From assembly GCF_027172205.1 (NCBI RefSeq), contig NC_070602.1, positions 130,390,049 through 130,454,048 of the forward strand: a stretch of 64,000 nucleotides of DNA, in the 5' to 3' direction. Positions 1 to 26,830 of the stretch are shown piece by piece. The DNA is from Podarcis raffonei. Lineage: Eukaryota > Chordata > Lepidosauria > Squamata > Lacertidae. The position numbers and the translations under genes are program-made. How positions within the stretch are numbered: position 1 is the stretch's first letter; each line of letters starts with the position of its first letter. The notes below the pieces were generated by a model. That model was not told the DNA's origin. It saw only the letters and a list, made by a program, of their open reading frames with translations, and made no database searches.

Positions 1-193
1 GCCGTTTACCTTCCCGCCAGTAAGCGGTCCCTATTTATCTACTTGCACCCGGGGGAGCTTTCGAATTGCTAGGTTGGCAGGCGCTGGGACCGAGCAGCGG
101 GAGCGCACCCTGCCACGGGGATTCGAACCGCCGACCTTTCGATCGGCAAGCCCTAGGCGCTGAGGCTTTTACCCACAGCGCCACCCGCGTCCC
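1..193 (-). mobile_element. tRNA-derived squamate SINE (partial)
   Basis: The minus-strand head of the Squam-type SINE with B box GGTTCGAATCC, cut by the window edge. Confidence 0.9.
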
Positions 194-197
194 TCCT

Positions 198-602
198 ACT
201 TGCCATATAATTACCTTAATAGTGGCTGAATTTTTGAGTGCTGTCCATGTAGAAAGACTGGGCCGTTATAAAGAGATTTAGTGGTTCTTAATTGATCGGT
301 GATGTGGTAGTGTTATATTGTATTATTTATGCAAATTGATTTTCTCTGGAGTTAAAGATCTGACAGGGACAAACCTTGCTATGCCGAATTCGTATTTTGC
401 ACAATTTGTATACGGTGTTTGTTTGATAATGTGTGGTTTGCTATGACTAATAAAGGATTGACTTTTTTTATTTGAACTGAGGTTTGGTGGGAACCTCAAG
501 GTTTGTGAATTGGGGAGGTGGTCCAGGAGCACTCTGCAGGGGGTCACGGGGGATGAGGGGAGCTGTGCGCGGGCATGCAAAGGGCGCCCTCTTTTTGATG
601 TG
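198..602. other. Unclassified, left edge
   Basis: AT-rich with a possible repeat near 440-600 (AATAAAGGATTGACT). No exon or known family was recognised. Confidence 0.4.
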
Positions 603-618
603 AAGAGTGGTCATTATG

Positions 619-1852
619 AAGGGGGCCGCTAGGGGCGCCTTGGAAGATTGCCGACAATATCATCTCTCCAGCTCGCACGAGGTAATTAAGGGGCTGATGA
701 TGGGAGTAAATCAGCCTCCCAAATTCTTCCCGGTGGAAGGGAAGATGCAGCCTCGTCCGCGGTTGCCCATAAATCACCCCCGAGTTCGAAAGAAGGAGGG
801 GGTGAGGGCACTGGACGGAAAGCCCTCGAGTGAGTTCGGATCTCCCGGACGTTGTTTCTGAGAGTGACTCTAGTTGCATTACTTAAGATAAAAAATTGGA
901 TATAAAAGTTATTGCACATGCTTCAAGCAAAGAAAAGCGTATGTTAGCTGCTAATTAAGCCTGCCGCTGAGAAGTTAAGAGTGATGGAATGGACTGGACA
1001 GAAGATAACATCAAAGAGTAACATCTATGGCGGTATGTTGAAACGGAACGGAAAGGAGGGGGGGACTTTTTCTTCTTTTTATTACAATATTACCTAACAA
1101 CCCCCCCGCCGCCCGAAGAACCGTCATACAACTTATAAGAAGAGAGATTGGAAAATAAACTGTGTGGAAATAAAAATATCAACTAAAGCCTTTGTTTTCT
1201 GAAAGATCTGGAAAGAAAACAAAAGGCTCTCTTGTGACGCAGTTTTTAATCGGGATCCGCCATTATGAGACAGAGTTCGTTGCGAGATTAATAGGCACAG
1301 GGGGAGGCGAGCCACTACTTTGTTATCATGTTTGTGTTTTAAGTTTGACTTGGCAAATTCTTCCCTGGAAAGCCTAATTTATGATGCAACCTGTCTGGGA
1401 AAATTAATGAGCAAACGCCTAGATTTTATTTCATCAGAGCTGAGAATGATGGCATCTGCCGCTCGCAAAGGACTTTTGGATCAGCGTGTGAGAATTTATT
1501 GCAAATAAAACACTTACCAGCTTAAAAAAAAAAAAGGGAGAGCCTTATAAAGTTCACACAGAAGCATAATATTGCTTACTTTAACTCGCCTGTAGAAACA
1601 ACTCAGAGGCAATTAAGAAGAAAAAGGATAACATCAAGAAAATTGAAAGATAGGACTGGTGAACACTAAAAGCAGCAGAAATATGAGATGACTGGACCCT
1701 TACTGAACTCGAAGCATGGGAACCCCCAACAAAATATATAATTTGGCAAAATATTTGGACTTTATGATATGTATTGGTATAATTTGGAATAATTAATGTG
1801 ATATGGTTGGATTGTTAAATGGAAAACTTAATAAAAAATTATTTTTTAAAAA
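619..1852 (+). mobile_element. LINE-like retroposon with short ORFs only, 16-bp TSD
   Basis: Perfect direct repeats AAGAGTGGTCATTATG lie at 603-618 and 1853-1868. The insert has a GC-rich 5' part (619-860), an AT-rich 3' part and an A-rich tail ending TTATTTTTTAAAAA. No ORF exceeds about 110 codons and none looks like reverse transcriptase. It is best read as an L1-type element with an internal deletion, or a non-autonomous partner of one; the family is not recognised. Confidence 0.7.
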
Positions 1853-2017
1853 AAGAGTGGTCATTATGCTCTTCACAACAATATAACCCCCCCCCCGAAC
1901 TGAAGTCCAATATGCTCACCTCCAAAGGAAACAGACCCCCCCAAGGGCTACAGTGGCATCCCCACCTGTTGGGAAAGTAAGGCATATTATGAAAGATTAA
2001 TCACACGCTGAGCTCAC

Positions 2018-17222
<15,205 letters not shown>

Positions 17223-17554
17223 CTGTTAAGAGAATGAAAAGTTCATTTCCTCTCCCTCAATTTATAGACAGGTGGGAAGGTACCTTCTAGATCTCTGGAT
17301 AATTTTGGTTTGGCTTTTTTGGGCTTCCTCTCCCAGCTGCGCTGTGGTGCCTCCCATATTCTTCCAGAGGACCCCACAATCTTGAGTAGAACTTCAGGGT
17401 ATACTGATTTTCTACAAGACATCCTCATTAAACCATTGCTGTCCAGTTTTTGTTACCTGTGCTGTCCTCCTGTGGGTTTTTTTTTTACTGGGCCTAATTT
17501 ATGTGGATTATTGGGGGGGGGGTAATAAAATTCAATTGTGACATCAGTCTAGCC

Positions 17555-17803
17555 CAGGGGTAAGCAAACTTTTACAGCAGGGGGCCAGTCCACTGCCCCT
17601 CAGACCTTGTGGGGGGCCGGACTATATTTTTTGGGGGGGATGAACGAATTTCTATGCCCCGCAAATAACCCAGAGATGCATTTTAAATAAAAGGACACCT
17701 TCTACTCATGTAAAAACACGCTATTTCCTGGACCGTCCATGGACCGGATTGAGCAGGCGATTGGGCCGGATCTGGCCCCTGGGCCTTAGTTTGCCTACCC
17801 ATG
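17555..17803 (+). mobile_element. hAT-type MITE
   Basis: 249 bp starting CAGGGGTAAGCAAACTTTTA and ending GTTTGCCTACCCATG, flanked by 8-bp repeats GTCTAGCC/GCCTAGCC (one mismatch). TIR type and 8-bp TSD point to hAT. Confidence 0.82.
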
Positions 17804-18193
17804 GCCTAGCCAATGTGGACATGCAAAGCGCTATAGCCTTATCAAGGCTCATATAATTTCACATTAAACACTTTCTCTTTGTGGGTTCAGCCCATTTTAT
17901 TACTCCCTGTAGACTCTAGCTGGGAGATTTGGGATGAATAGCCTCCCAGAAGCTCTTTGAATAGTTTATATGAATTGCTGAAATGCAGTGGTGGTCAATG
18001 GCCAGTGGACTTGACGTAGCAATGAGCATGGCAGCTAATGGTAGGTAATTTGTGGAGCTAAATGCATTTGCTATTGCCGTAAAAAAATTGCCTGAAGGCA
18101 AAGTTGTGAGTCCGAAGCTGCATATACACTAACCCATCTGTAGCACAAAAATGTATTGTTTTGAGCTTAGCAGGGGTTAGCCAGTATGATGCC

Positions 18194-18547
18194 TGTAAAG
18201 GTAAAGGGACCTCTGACCATTAGGTCCAGTTGTGGCCGACTCTGGGGTTGTGGCGTTCATCTTGCTTTATTGTCCAAGGGTGCCGGCGTACAGCTTCCGG
18301 GTCATGTGGTCATCATGACTAAGCCGCTTCTGGCAAACCAGAGCAGCGCACGGAAACGCCGTTTAGCTTCCCACCGGAGCGATACCTATTTATCTACTTG
18401 CACTTTGACGTGCTTTCGAACTGCTAGGTTGGCAGGAACAGGGACTGAGCAATGGGAGCTCACCCCGTCATGGGGATTCGAACCGCCAATCTTCTGATCG
18501 GCAAGCCCTAGGCTCTGTGGTTTACACCACAGGGCCACTCGTGTCTC
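18194..18547 (-). mobile_element. tRNA-derived squamate SINE
   Basis: Full-length on the minus strand with a standard head and body. Confidence 0.92.
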
Positions 18548-19477
18548 CATGTGCATTGCACCCAGCGCCCCCTGCCCCCCGCATTCAGGACAGGCAGCAG
18601 GTATCAGACGATCTGAGGGTGGGCTGCTCCCCCCCCCCCGGCCCTGGGGTTTTTGGAGGAGGATAACTACTCCCATATTATCCTCGTTATCCACACGAAA
18701 GGGCTCTGCTGTTATGGGACAGCCGTTCACCATGGCAGTCAAACAGGAAGTGCTCAGCATGCTGCTTTCAATCTAGATTGATTCTAGATCCTGCCACCCA
18801 AAAGAGTGACAATTGCATGCATTTGAAATCCCTGCCCTTGCTTGGGTTACCCATGCCTTCACTCCTCTGCACGTGCTCCTGGCGAATGAAAAAGAAAGTG
18901 GCAATTGCAAGCTTGGAATATGCCCACCCTTGGCATCACTGGGCATCAATACACACCACTGCTGCAATGCTTTTTTAAACATACAAACACCTGACTTTAA
19001 TTTTACAGATTGTTCTGAGCCCACGGGAAAGAGTGCGATATAAATATACCAGCTGCACCAGCGCTAAGAGACAAGGCTCCAATGGGCCTATCCGTGGCTA
19101 TTAGCTATGAAAAGCAAAGCATCTGCAACAAAATGTTGCAGCATGAAGTGCTTCTGTTCAGGATGCACCACTCTATTCCCTCTCTAGACCAATATTTGGT
19201 TTCTCAGAACAGTCAGTCAGCATTCTGTATCCAGCGAACATTCCAATGGGTTGCTTTGTTTTTGTTTTTGGCAAGTTCCCAAAATTGGGGGGGGGGGGAG
19301 AGAATTTCCCCTAATTTTTTTTTTTTGCGATTCTGCAAACTCTGGAATTCCCTCGCAACTATTTTTCTCTCTTGCTTGTGTGGGGGTGCTGCTGTTTTGT
19401 TTATATAAGAAAAAAGATCATTATGTGATAGTCAAAAGGAAAGCTCTATAAATAGAGAGGATGTATCTCTCGGAATG

Positions 19478-19815
19478 GGACATGGGTGGCACTGTGGGTT
19501 AAACCACAGAGCCTAGGACTTGCTGATCAGAAAGTCGGCGGTTCGAATCCCTGCAACGGGGTGAGCTCCCGTTGCTCGGTCCCTGCTCCTGCCAACCTAG
19601 CAGTTCAAAAGCACGTGAAAGTGCAAGTAGATAAATAGGTACCACTCTGGTGGGGAGGTAAACAGTGTTTCCGTGTGCTGCTCTGGTTCGCCAGAAGCAG
19701 CTTAGTCATGCTGGCCACATGACCCAGAAGCTCCCGGCCAATAAACGAGATGAGCACGGCAACCCCAGAGTCGGCCACGACTGGACCTAATGGTCAGGGT
19801 CCCTTTACCTTTTTA
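19478..19815 (+). mobile_element. tRNA-derived squamate SINE
   Basis: Plus strand. The target repeat TATCTCTCGGAAT/TATCTCTTGGAAT differs at one base. A short deletion lies near 19730. Confidence 0.92.
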
Positions 19816-20539
19816 TCTCTTGGAATACTAGCTGTTGGCAATAAACAACAGGGGATAGCCTGTTGTTTATCATCTCCAAGTCCTGCTTTACACCTATCCA
19901 GACTCCAGAAGCACCTGCCCAATCATTGTTGGAAACACAATGCTGTTATGCTACAAGGGCCCCAAGAACTCTCCCTGACCATCTTCAGAACAAGGGGTTA
20001 TACATAAAAACTAAGTTGGTAGGAAATCACACTCTCAAAGCCACAACACTGGAGAGAAGATCTCAGTGAGAGCAGCTGTAGAAAAGGAATTTCGTTAGAC
20101 GTGCAACAAGAGGATGTAGGATGATCATAGATGTGACCTTCAGGAACAGGTCAAGGAAGATATATCCCCCCCCCCCCCCGCCTGCTGAATAAGGGAAGAG
20201 ACTTAGGTCATTATGTCCTACTCCCCAGCACTCACTGAACCAAATATGCTGCAATCCGGCAGAATACAGTTCTCTTCTCCAGAGCTTTGCAGGCATGGCG
20301 GGAGGCTTCCTGAGGCTCACTTTGCTTAGAGGCCTTAGATTTCCCCCACCAAAAGACCTTCTGTGACAGAATCAGAACCAACAGCTATAGAATCGGGCAA
20401 CTACACTCTCAAGATAATCCACATTCCGTTCTATTTTCTAGAGGCAGAGAACACAAGAGCAGTCTTGCTAGCCTGGGCCTAACGTTTACACCACCTAGGG
20501 TTCTGTTTCCATTCTTGTTTGGTGACAACTCGTAGCTGA

Positions 20540-21057
20540 GTAAGATTAACTCACGGTCTTAACAGTGAGTCCGCAAGTGACTGTGGAGGCCAATTCTGCA
20601 TCCACACATCTTTCCACAGTGGGGACATTGGTTTCTGGACGGCAGTTGATCAAGGTGAGGATTTGCCAAGCGTGCCTTCCTCTTAGCACGTTTCTCCCTT
20701 TCGTCCTGAGTTTGAGCATCTTCAAAGTCCGTTACACCTTTGGTAAAGGCTGCTCTTCAATTGTAGCGCTCGCAGTCCAGTGTTTGCCAGTTTTCAGTGT
20801 TTATACTACATTTTTAAAAGAAGATTTGCCTTGAGAGAGTCTTTAAACCTCTTTTGTTGACCACCAGCATTACGCTTTCCATTTTTAAGTTTGGAATAGA
20901 GTAGTTGCTTTGGAAGACGATCATCAGGCATCCGCACAACATGACCAGTCCAATGAAGCTGATGTTGAAGAATCATTTCTTCAACACTGGTGACCTTTGC
21001 TTCTTCCACCTTTAGTTCGCCTGTCTTCCCCAGCAATGTGTGCAAATTTTCAGACAC
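20540..21057 (-). mobile_element. LINE with C-terminal C2H2 finger, copy 1
   Basis: The frame at 21057-20806 reads SVEEMILQHQLHWTGHVVRM PDDRLPKQLLY. Further 3' (about 20640-20570) comes a finger CPHCGKMCGCRIGLHSHLRT-H. Non-LTR retrotransposon ORF tail, clade not certain. It shows the MITE-free version of the site occupied in copy 2. Confidence 0.75.
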
Positions 21058-21189
21058 CGTTGATGGAATCTTTCAAGGAGTTGGAGATGGCATTTATTAG
21101 TGGTTCATATAATAAATATGCAAGGGCAGAAGCAATTTTCTTTTGGTTTTGCAAGCACCTAACACATTTAGTAGCTGTTATATTCAACC

Positions 21190-21362
21190 AGCCATAGCTC
21201 AGTGACAGAGCGCCTGCGTTGCACTCAGGTCCTGGGTTCAGGTCCTGGAACCTGAGGAGAGGGGTGTTGGGAGGTTCCCTGTGTGACACACTGGAGAGGT
21301 CACTGAAGAGTTGGCAACAGGATGGGACAGTGGTCTGCCTCAGAATGTGGGAGCTTCCTACG
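21190..21362 (+). mobile_element. Sauria-type SINE, diverged
   Basis: A tRNA-like head (A box TAGCTCAGTGACAGAGC, B box GGGTTCAGGTCC) followed by a body ending GTCTGCCTCAGAATGTGGGA GCTTCCTACGT, as in Sauria SINEs. A BovB inserted into its tail. Confidence 0.7.
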
Positions 21363-21366
21363 TAAT

Positions 21367-21911
21367 GTTGTTGTCGTTTAGTCGTGTCCGACTCTTTGTG
21401 ACCCCATGGACCAGAGCATGCCAGGCACTTCTGTCCTCCACTGCCTCCTGCAGTCTGGTCAAACTCATGCTGGTAGCTTCAAGAACACCATCCAACCATC
21501 TCGTCCTCTGTCGTCCCCTTCTCCTTGGGCCCTCCATCTTTCCCAACATCAGGGTCTTTTCTAGAGAGTCTTCTCTTCTCATGAGGTGGCCAAAGTATTG
21601 GAGCCTCAGCTTCAGGATCTGTCCTTCCAGTGAACACTCAGGGCTGATTTCCTTCAGAATGGATAGGTTTGATCTTCTTGCAGTCCATGGGACTCTCAAG
21701 AGTCTCCTCCAGCACCATAATTCAAAAGCATCCATTCTTTGGTGATCAGCCTTCTTTATGGTCCAGCTCTCACTTCCATACATCACTACTGGGAAAACCA
21801 TAGCTTTAACTATACGGACCTTTGTTGGCAAGATGATGTCTCTGCTTTTTAAGATGCTGTCTAGGTTTGTCATTGCTTTTCTCCCAAGAAGCAGACGTCT
21901 TTTAATTTCCA
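21367..21911 (-). mobile_element. BovB LINE fragment
   Basis: The C-terminal ORF portion is open for 184 codons ([20 protein letters not shown] ... WCWRRLL). The target repeat CCTACGTAAT/CCAACGTAAT (one mismatch) is at 21357-21366 and 21909-21918. It inserted into the tail of a Sauria-type SINE. Confidence 0.93.
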
Positions 21912-21918
21912 ACGTAAT

Positions 21919-23475
21919 ATTTTATTTTAAAAATAAAGTAAAATTAAAATTAAAAATAAAGTAAAATTAAAAATGAATTAGATAAAACCAACTGAGATAT
22001 CTTTGCATGCAGTCCTGTCCTCGCCCTCATTTCCCCCCATTTAAAATAAAAAAATAAAAAAATCAGTTATGTTTATTCACTTCACATATTCAGATTGTAT
22101 TAAGCTGAAGGAAAATGACCCCAGGCACTTCTGAAAGCTTTTATTTTTTTATGGCATGCAACTGTTAAAAACAAGAACCAAGGTAGAAAACATAGATAGC
22201 CAGCAATGCAGTTTGGAGAACCTGTTCCATTTTGTCTGTCTGTTATCTTGTATATATTTAAGGATTGTATGAAATGTATGTTTTTATGCTTGTATATTCG
22301 CAATGTTTGTGTATTTTATAATAAAAAATAATTTTAAAAAATAGAGACAGGGCTGTAGACAGCAGGCACCAGCTGGCTCCCTCTTCACATAACACACATG
22401 GAGACAAAAAGTTACAGCAATGTTTGGCTTTTCTCTTCTTATAAGGCAGCCTTGTGGCTGTGGCACCACCATCTTCTGGGAGTGAATAGCAGAACGGCAA
22501 GCACCAGGAAAAAGCATTTTCAGAAAGCTGAGTGGCAAGTTTGAAATTGCAGCAGTTTCAGACACCTCTTTTGCCTTTGGTAAGCCAGCTTTTGTCAGAC
22601 TTGCATTCGACCAAACAACTCTTCCGGTCGAGTCCTCCGACGCGATTAACGACCTGAGTTATGATGAGGCTCCAAGAACGTTCCCCCATTACGCAGAGTA
22701 TACAGCAAGCAGAGAAGGAGCCGAGATAGTATGAGCTACATTGCAAAGAGCGTTTTATTTCTAACTATGCAGACAGTGGAGCAGAGATATACATGCTCTC
22801 TCTTTGAAAGCAGAGAGCAACTGAAACACAAAGGAACAGGAAACCAGTAACGTCACATCCGTCTCTTGTCTTCCGTGAGACTTCCAACAGCCTGGAATGT
22901 CTGGAATGCAAAACAGAGTCTTGTGACTCCAAGGACTGCACAGTAGCAACACACAGAAACCTAACAGCTTTGTGATTATTTCATTAAAATGAAACATATG
23001 TTTTGGCAAAGCCAAGGGTTGCACCAAAAAATGTGTATTGAGAAACCATCAAAAGTTTTTAATTCGGACCAGCTTCTTCCAATTTATACTCTCAGCTAGT
23101 TTTGTGTTTGGCAAATTCTTCCCTCCTCAACCCATCCACTATTTGAGTTTCCCCTCAAACTAGCCACAATCTAATGAAGATTAGACCTTAAATTTGCCCT
23201 TTTGTCTCTACCGAGGCAACAAACAGCACTGCTGCTGGTAATAAGCATATTATGACAGGGGGCATGTCATCAAGGACACAGCTGTCTACTAAGAAAAGAT
23301 TCACTGAAGCAAAACAGATCCAACACAGTGAGAAATTAAGCCTGCCGTGTAATCTTAAGAATTAAGGAGAAGGAAATGCGTATTGTTGACTTAGAACAAG
23401 GCCCTTCATACAGCACTGAAGGAACTGTCTGGTCTGGTTCTGGTCTGTAGAGGAGTCTGTGCATACACTGTGAAG
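21919..23475. other. AT-rich intergenic sequence around an LTR
   Basis: 21919-22100 is AAAATTAAA-rich. 22100-22592 and 22972-23475 hold nothing I recognise. Confidence 0.4.
22593..22966 (-). mobile_element. Solo LTR, family C
   Basis: 374 bp on the minus strand, TGTTAGGTTTCTG...GTCTGACA, with a perfect 5-bp TSD GCTTT (22588-22592, 22967-22971) and an AATAAAA signal. Retrovirus-like LTR; no internal part nearby. Confidence 0.75.
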
Positions 23476-23510
23476 GATATTTGATGCTTTATTTTTTATT
23501 TTAATTTTTT

Positions 23511-23629
23511 CCATCTCCCAGCTCCAAAAATCCATTTAATATATAGTCCTCAAATAAAGGACATATCAGATATTAAACTGATAAGAATAGATACTACACT
23601 TAATCTTAGCCAAAAGGCCGAGAAGTGAT
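23511..23629 (-). pseudogene. RNU2: U2 snRNA processed pseudogene (3' truncated)
   Basis: The first ~119 nt of U2 are recognisable on the minus strand: ATCACTTCTCGGCCTTTTGG, the branch-site-pairing GTGTAGTA, and the Sm region ATTTTTGGAGC. They are followed by an A-rich tail (23492-23510). Perfect 16-bp direct repeats GATATTTGATGCTTTA flank it at 23476-23491 and 23630-23645. This is the pattern of LINE-driven retroposition. Several changes from the consensus indicate it is not functional. Confidence 0.93.
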
Positions 23630-24229
23630 GATATTTGATGCTTTAAGGAGGTCTCAGGTTATTATGAATCTCAAAATAAAGCTCAATATCATAGGTGTGC
23701 CCAATGTGGAGGGTGGCAAGGGTGGCAAACAGAATACACTGGAGTACTACTATCAAAGGACATGTTCTATTAACATTATTTTTAAAACAACTGTATGCAG
23801 CCTTTCCACAAACAGAATCATGCTCAAAGCAGGCATGTTCAGAACCATTAACACAGACTTAGCTGGCTGTGCAGAAACTGAAAAGATACTGGCCTTTTAA
23901 CAAGTCTGTAATCCGACAAAAATATGGCATAGCCATGTGCTAATACTACTGATGAATTTATGAAGAATATTGTTCATGATATTCTTCCTTGTGAGTGGTC
24001 AACATTGATGCCGAAATCCAGCATTGCCTGAGCTCTGTGAGTGCGGCTTTCTCCCGACTGAAGTGCAGTGTGTTTGCAGGGAAACCAAAATGCTTGTTTA
24101 CAAAGCTATTGTACTACCAACCTTACTGTATGCTTGTGAAACATGGGCCACCTACAAACGCCATCTACAACTTCTCAAAAGATTCCACCAATGGTGTCTC
24201 CGAAAAATCTTACACATCACTTGGGAAGA

Positions 24230-24453
24230 CAGAAGAAGAAGAGTTTGGATTTGATATCCCGCCTTTCACTCCCTTTAAGGAGTCTCAAAGCGGCTCACAT
24301 TCTCCTTTCCCTTTTTCCCCCACAACAAACACTCTGTGAGGTGAGTGGGGCTGAGAGACTTCAGAGAAGTCTGACTAGCCCAAGGTCACCCAGCAGCTGC
24401 ATGTGGAGGAGTGGAGACTACCGCTCTTAACTACTACACCACACTGGCTCCAC
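24230..24453 (-). mobile_element. tRNA-derived SINE with L2-like tail
   Basis: On minus: AGCCAGTGTGGTGTAGTAGT TAAGAGCGGTAG head, CCACTCCTCCACATG and CTTGGGCTAGTCA body, and a (CTT)n tail. Inserted in a LINE. Confidence 0.65.
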
Positions 24454-24589
24454 ACCACACAGGCGAACTAATATCAGTGTACTGGATGAAGCAAAGCTCA
24501 CCAGTGTTGAAGCAATGATTCTTCAACATCAACTTTGTTGGACTGGTCATGTTGTGCAGATGCCTGATTATCATCTTCCAAAGCAACTA

Positions 24590-24829
24590 CAGTCATACCT
24601 CGGGTTAAAGTTGCTTCAGGTTGAGCGTTTTTGGGTTGCGCTCCGCAACGACCTGGAAGTAACGGAACGCGTTACTTCCGGGTTTCGCCACTCGTGCATG
24701 CACACAAAATGATGTCACATGCATGCACGGAAGCGGCGAATCGCGACCCACGCAGAGGCGGGTTGCGTTTGCTTCAGGATGAGAACAGGGCTCCGGAACG
24801 GATCCCGTTCGCATCCAGAGGCACCACTG
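24590..24829 (+). mobile_element. Pogo/Tigger-like MITE, GC-rich subfamily
   Basis: 240 bp, TIRs CAGTCATACCTCGGGTTAAA and ...GGCACCACTG, flanked by TA. It sits inside a LINE copy; the sister LINE at 20540-21057 has the empty site. Related to 47151-47394. Confidence 0.9.
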
Positions 24830-25998
24830 TACTCTATTCCAAACTTAAAAATGGAAAGCATAATGCTGGTGTCAACAAAAGAGGCTTAAAGACTGTCTCA
24901 AGGCAAATCTATGTAGTATAAACACTGACAACTGGGAAACACTGGCCTGCGAGTGCTCCAGTTGGAGAATAGGCTTTACCTAAGGTGTCATGGACTTTGA
25001 AGACTCACGAACTCAGAACGCAACGGAGAAACGTGCTAAGAGGAAGGCATGCTTGGCAAACCCTCACCGTGATCAACTCCCATCCTGGAACCAATGTCCC
25101 CACTGTGGAAGGATGTGTGGGTCCAGAATTGGCCTCTACAGTCACTTACAGACTCATTGTTAAAACCGTGTTTATGGAAGACAATCTTACTCGGCTACGA
25201 GTGATCACCAAAGAAGAAGATGATGATATTCTTCCCAGTAAACTTTATAATGGGTATCCACCGGATACTAATGTCATCCTTCAGTTCCGCTTTGGATTTC
25301 AAGCAAATCAAGTTCTTCCTTTAATAAAATACAGTTGCAATGTGTTACACGGAAACATACATAGTAGCAAGCATGTCACAAAGTTTGAATATGTAGAATT
25401 GATTTTATAAGCAGGGGAAAAGCATAGAAGGAAATCTGTGCTCACAGATTTCTGTCACCTTCCTCAGACCAAAGTCCTCAGGAATATGTTTATGGCCACA
25501 CACTAATCACACACAGAACACAAACATCACCCTTTTTGTTTTAAAAAAATCCTCCAACATTTTAATATGAAAACTATAGAATGAGTATGTACAACACAAA
25601 ACCTGTCTTCAAAATTGCACAGGCGAAAACATTTTCATATTCACATGATTAAATTGTTTACAGCTCAAAGAAGTTATCGATCCTTCAAGTTTAAACATCA
25701 GAAACTGTCAGCGGCGAATAGTTTAGGTTTATACAAAAGGCTTCATTTGTAACACGCACATAATGTTGAGTTGGATCACAAGTCAATGGCTCTTAAGTCC
25801 TGTTAAAATCAATGGGAACCAAGTCATGACACAATTCGGAACACAATCCCAGATGTGTGAATTGCTCACAGGAAATAATTTCAACTACTGCTTTATATGT
25901 GCAAAGAAAAAAAATTGGCATGAATTCACTGTTTCTGTGCTTTCATTTTTTAACCCTGCAGGTATGAATAATGCCATCAGAATTCTGCTTAGTACAAA

Positions 25999-26520
25999 GA
26001 TAAGATAAGATAAGATAAGATAAGATAAGATAAATTTATTGTCATTGTCCATATATACACAGTATACACAACAACGAAAATCAAACACCCACCCAAAGAC
26101 CGGGTTCACATACACATTTGCACGTATCTCCAACATTCTCATCCTATTCAGACATAATCTATAAAACATAACATAATCCAGAATATAACATAACCTATTT
26201 AAAGGCATAACATAACCTAAAACCTATCTCATTCCTTCCTACTTCCTGCTTGCTATTTCTTGCAACTGGCCCTAAGATCATTATTTAGTGCAATCAGAGC
26301 TCTTGGATAGAAACTATTCAGAAGGCGTGTGGTTCGTGTTTTCATTGTCCTATATCTTCTGCCCGAAGGCAACAGTTCAAAGAAGTTGTGAGCAGGATGG
26401 GTGGGATCTCTCAGGATATTGTGTGACTTCTTCAAAGTGCGAGACGTGAAGATCTCATCCAGGGTTGGTAGTTGGAGCCCAATAACATTCTGGGCAATTT
26501 TAATTATGATTGATGATTGA
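25999..26520 (-). mobile_element. Rex1-like LINE 3' end
   Basis: The minus frame at 26435-26256 reads ILRDPTHPAHNFFELLPSGR, RYRTMKTRTTRLLNSFYPRA, typical of Rex1/Babar-type ORF tails. The 3' end is AATAAATTTATC with (TTATC)n repeats (26001-26034). Confidence 0.7.
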
Positions 26521-26830
26521 AATACCCCATGCTGAAATCCCCTTTCCTTTCATTTGCTCCCCTTAGTGATGTGTGCATGCCTCCATCATTATTAAATTAA
26601 TATTAACTTTCAGGAGGAATGTGAAAACATTCCCATTTACCCAAACACTTAGTAGCTGAAGAATACTGTTCCTGGAACCCAAAGAACACCAGATAGAAAG
26701 TGGTTTTTTCAAACTATATCAGTCCCCCCCCACAAGTGTGGAACAGTTTGCTACCCTAGTCGCTTTCAGGAGAAAGGGCATGATATAACTTCAACAAATA
26801 ATAAACTGGCAGTCTTCACATTAGAACTAT
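26520..26830 (+). mobile_element. CR1/L2-type LINE fragment
   Basis: GAGGAATGTGAAAACATTCC and GAATACTGTTCCTGG are shared with 38330-38400 and 39100-39125. It is the intact reference for the interrupted copy there. Confidence 0.5.

Larger units (their letters stand above)
17830..21189. other. Sequence between repeats, no gene recognised
   Basis: Apart from the SINEs and the LINE listed, 17830-18190, 18548-19477 and 19816-20540 show no convincing exon or repeat. Missing CNBD2-like 5' exons may lie here. Confidence 0.4.
23985..25225 (+). mobile_element. LINE with C-terminal C2H2 finger, copy 2 (two insertions)
   Basis: Frame pieces read KMLVYKAIVLPTLLYACETW and KRFHQWCLRKILHITWEDRR, then ASVEAMILQHQLCWTGHVVQM-like sequence. 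The finger QCPHCGRMCGSRIGLYSHLQ-TH is at 25092-25157. A SINE (24230-24453) and a MITE (24590-24829) interrupt it. Confidence 0.75.

Noticed and set aside
17243-17428. 61-codon minus frame with basic residues (KPKKAKPKLSRD) next to a CNBD2-like exon
   Set aside because: Its possible donor is in the wrong phase for the next exon, and I recognise no homology. It may be an untranslated or chance frame.
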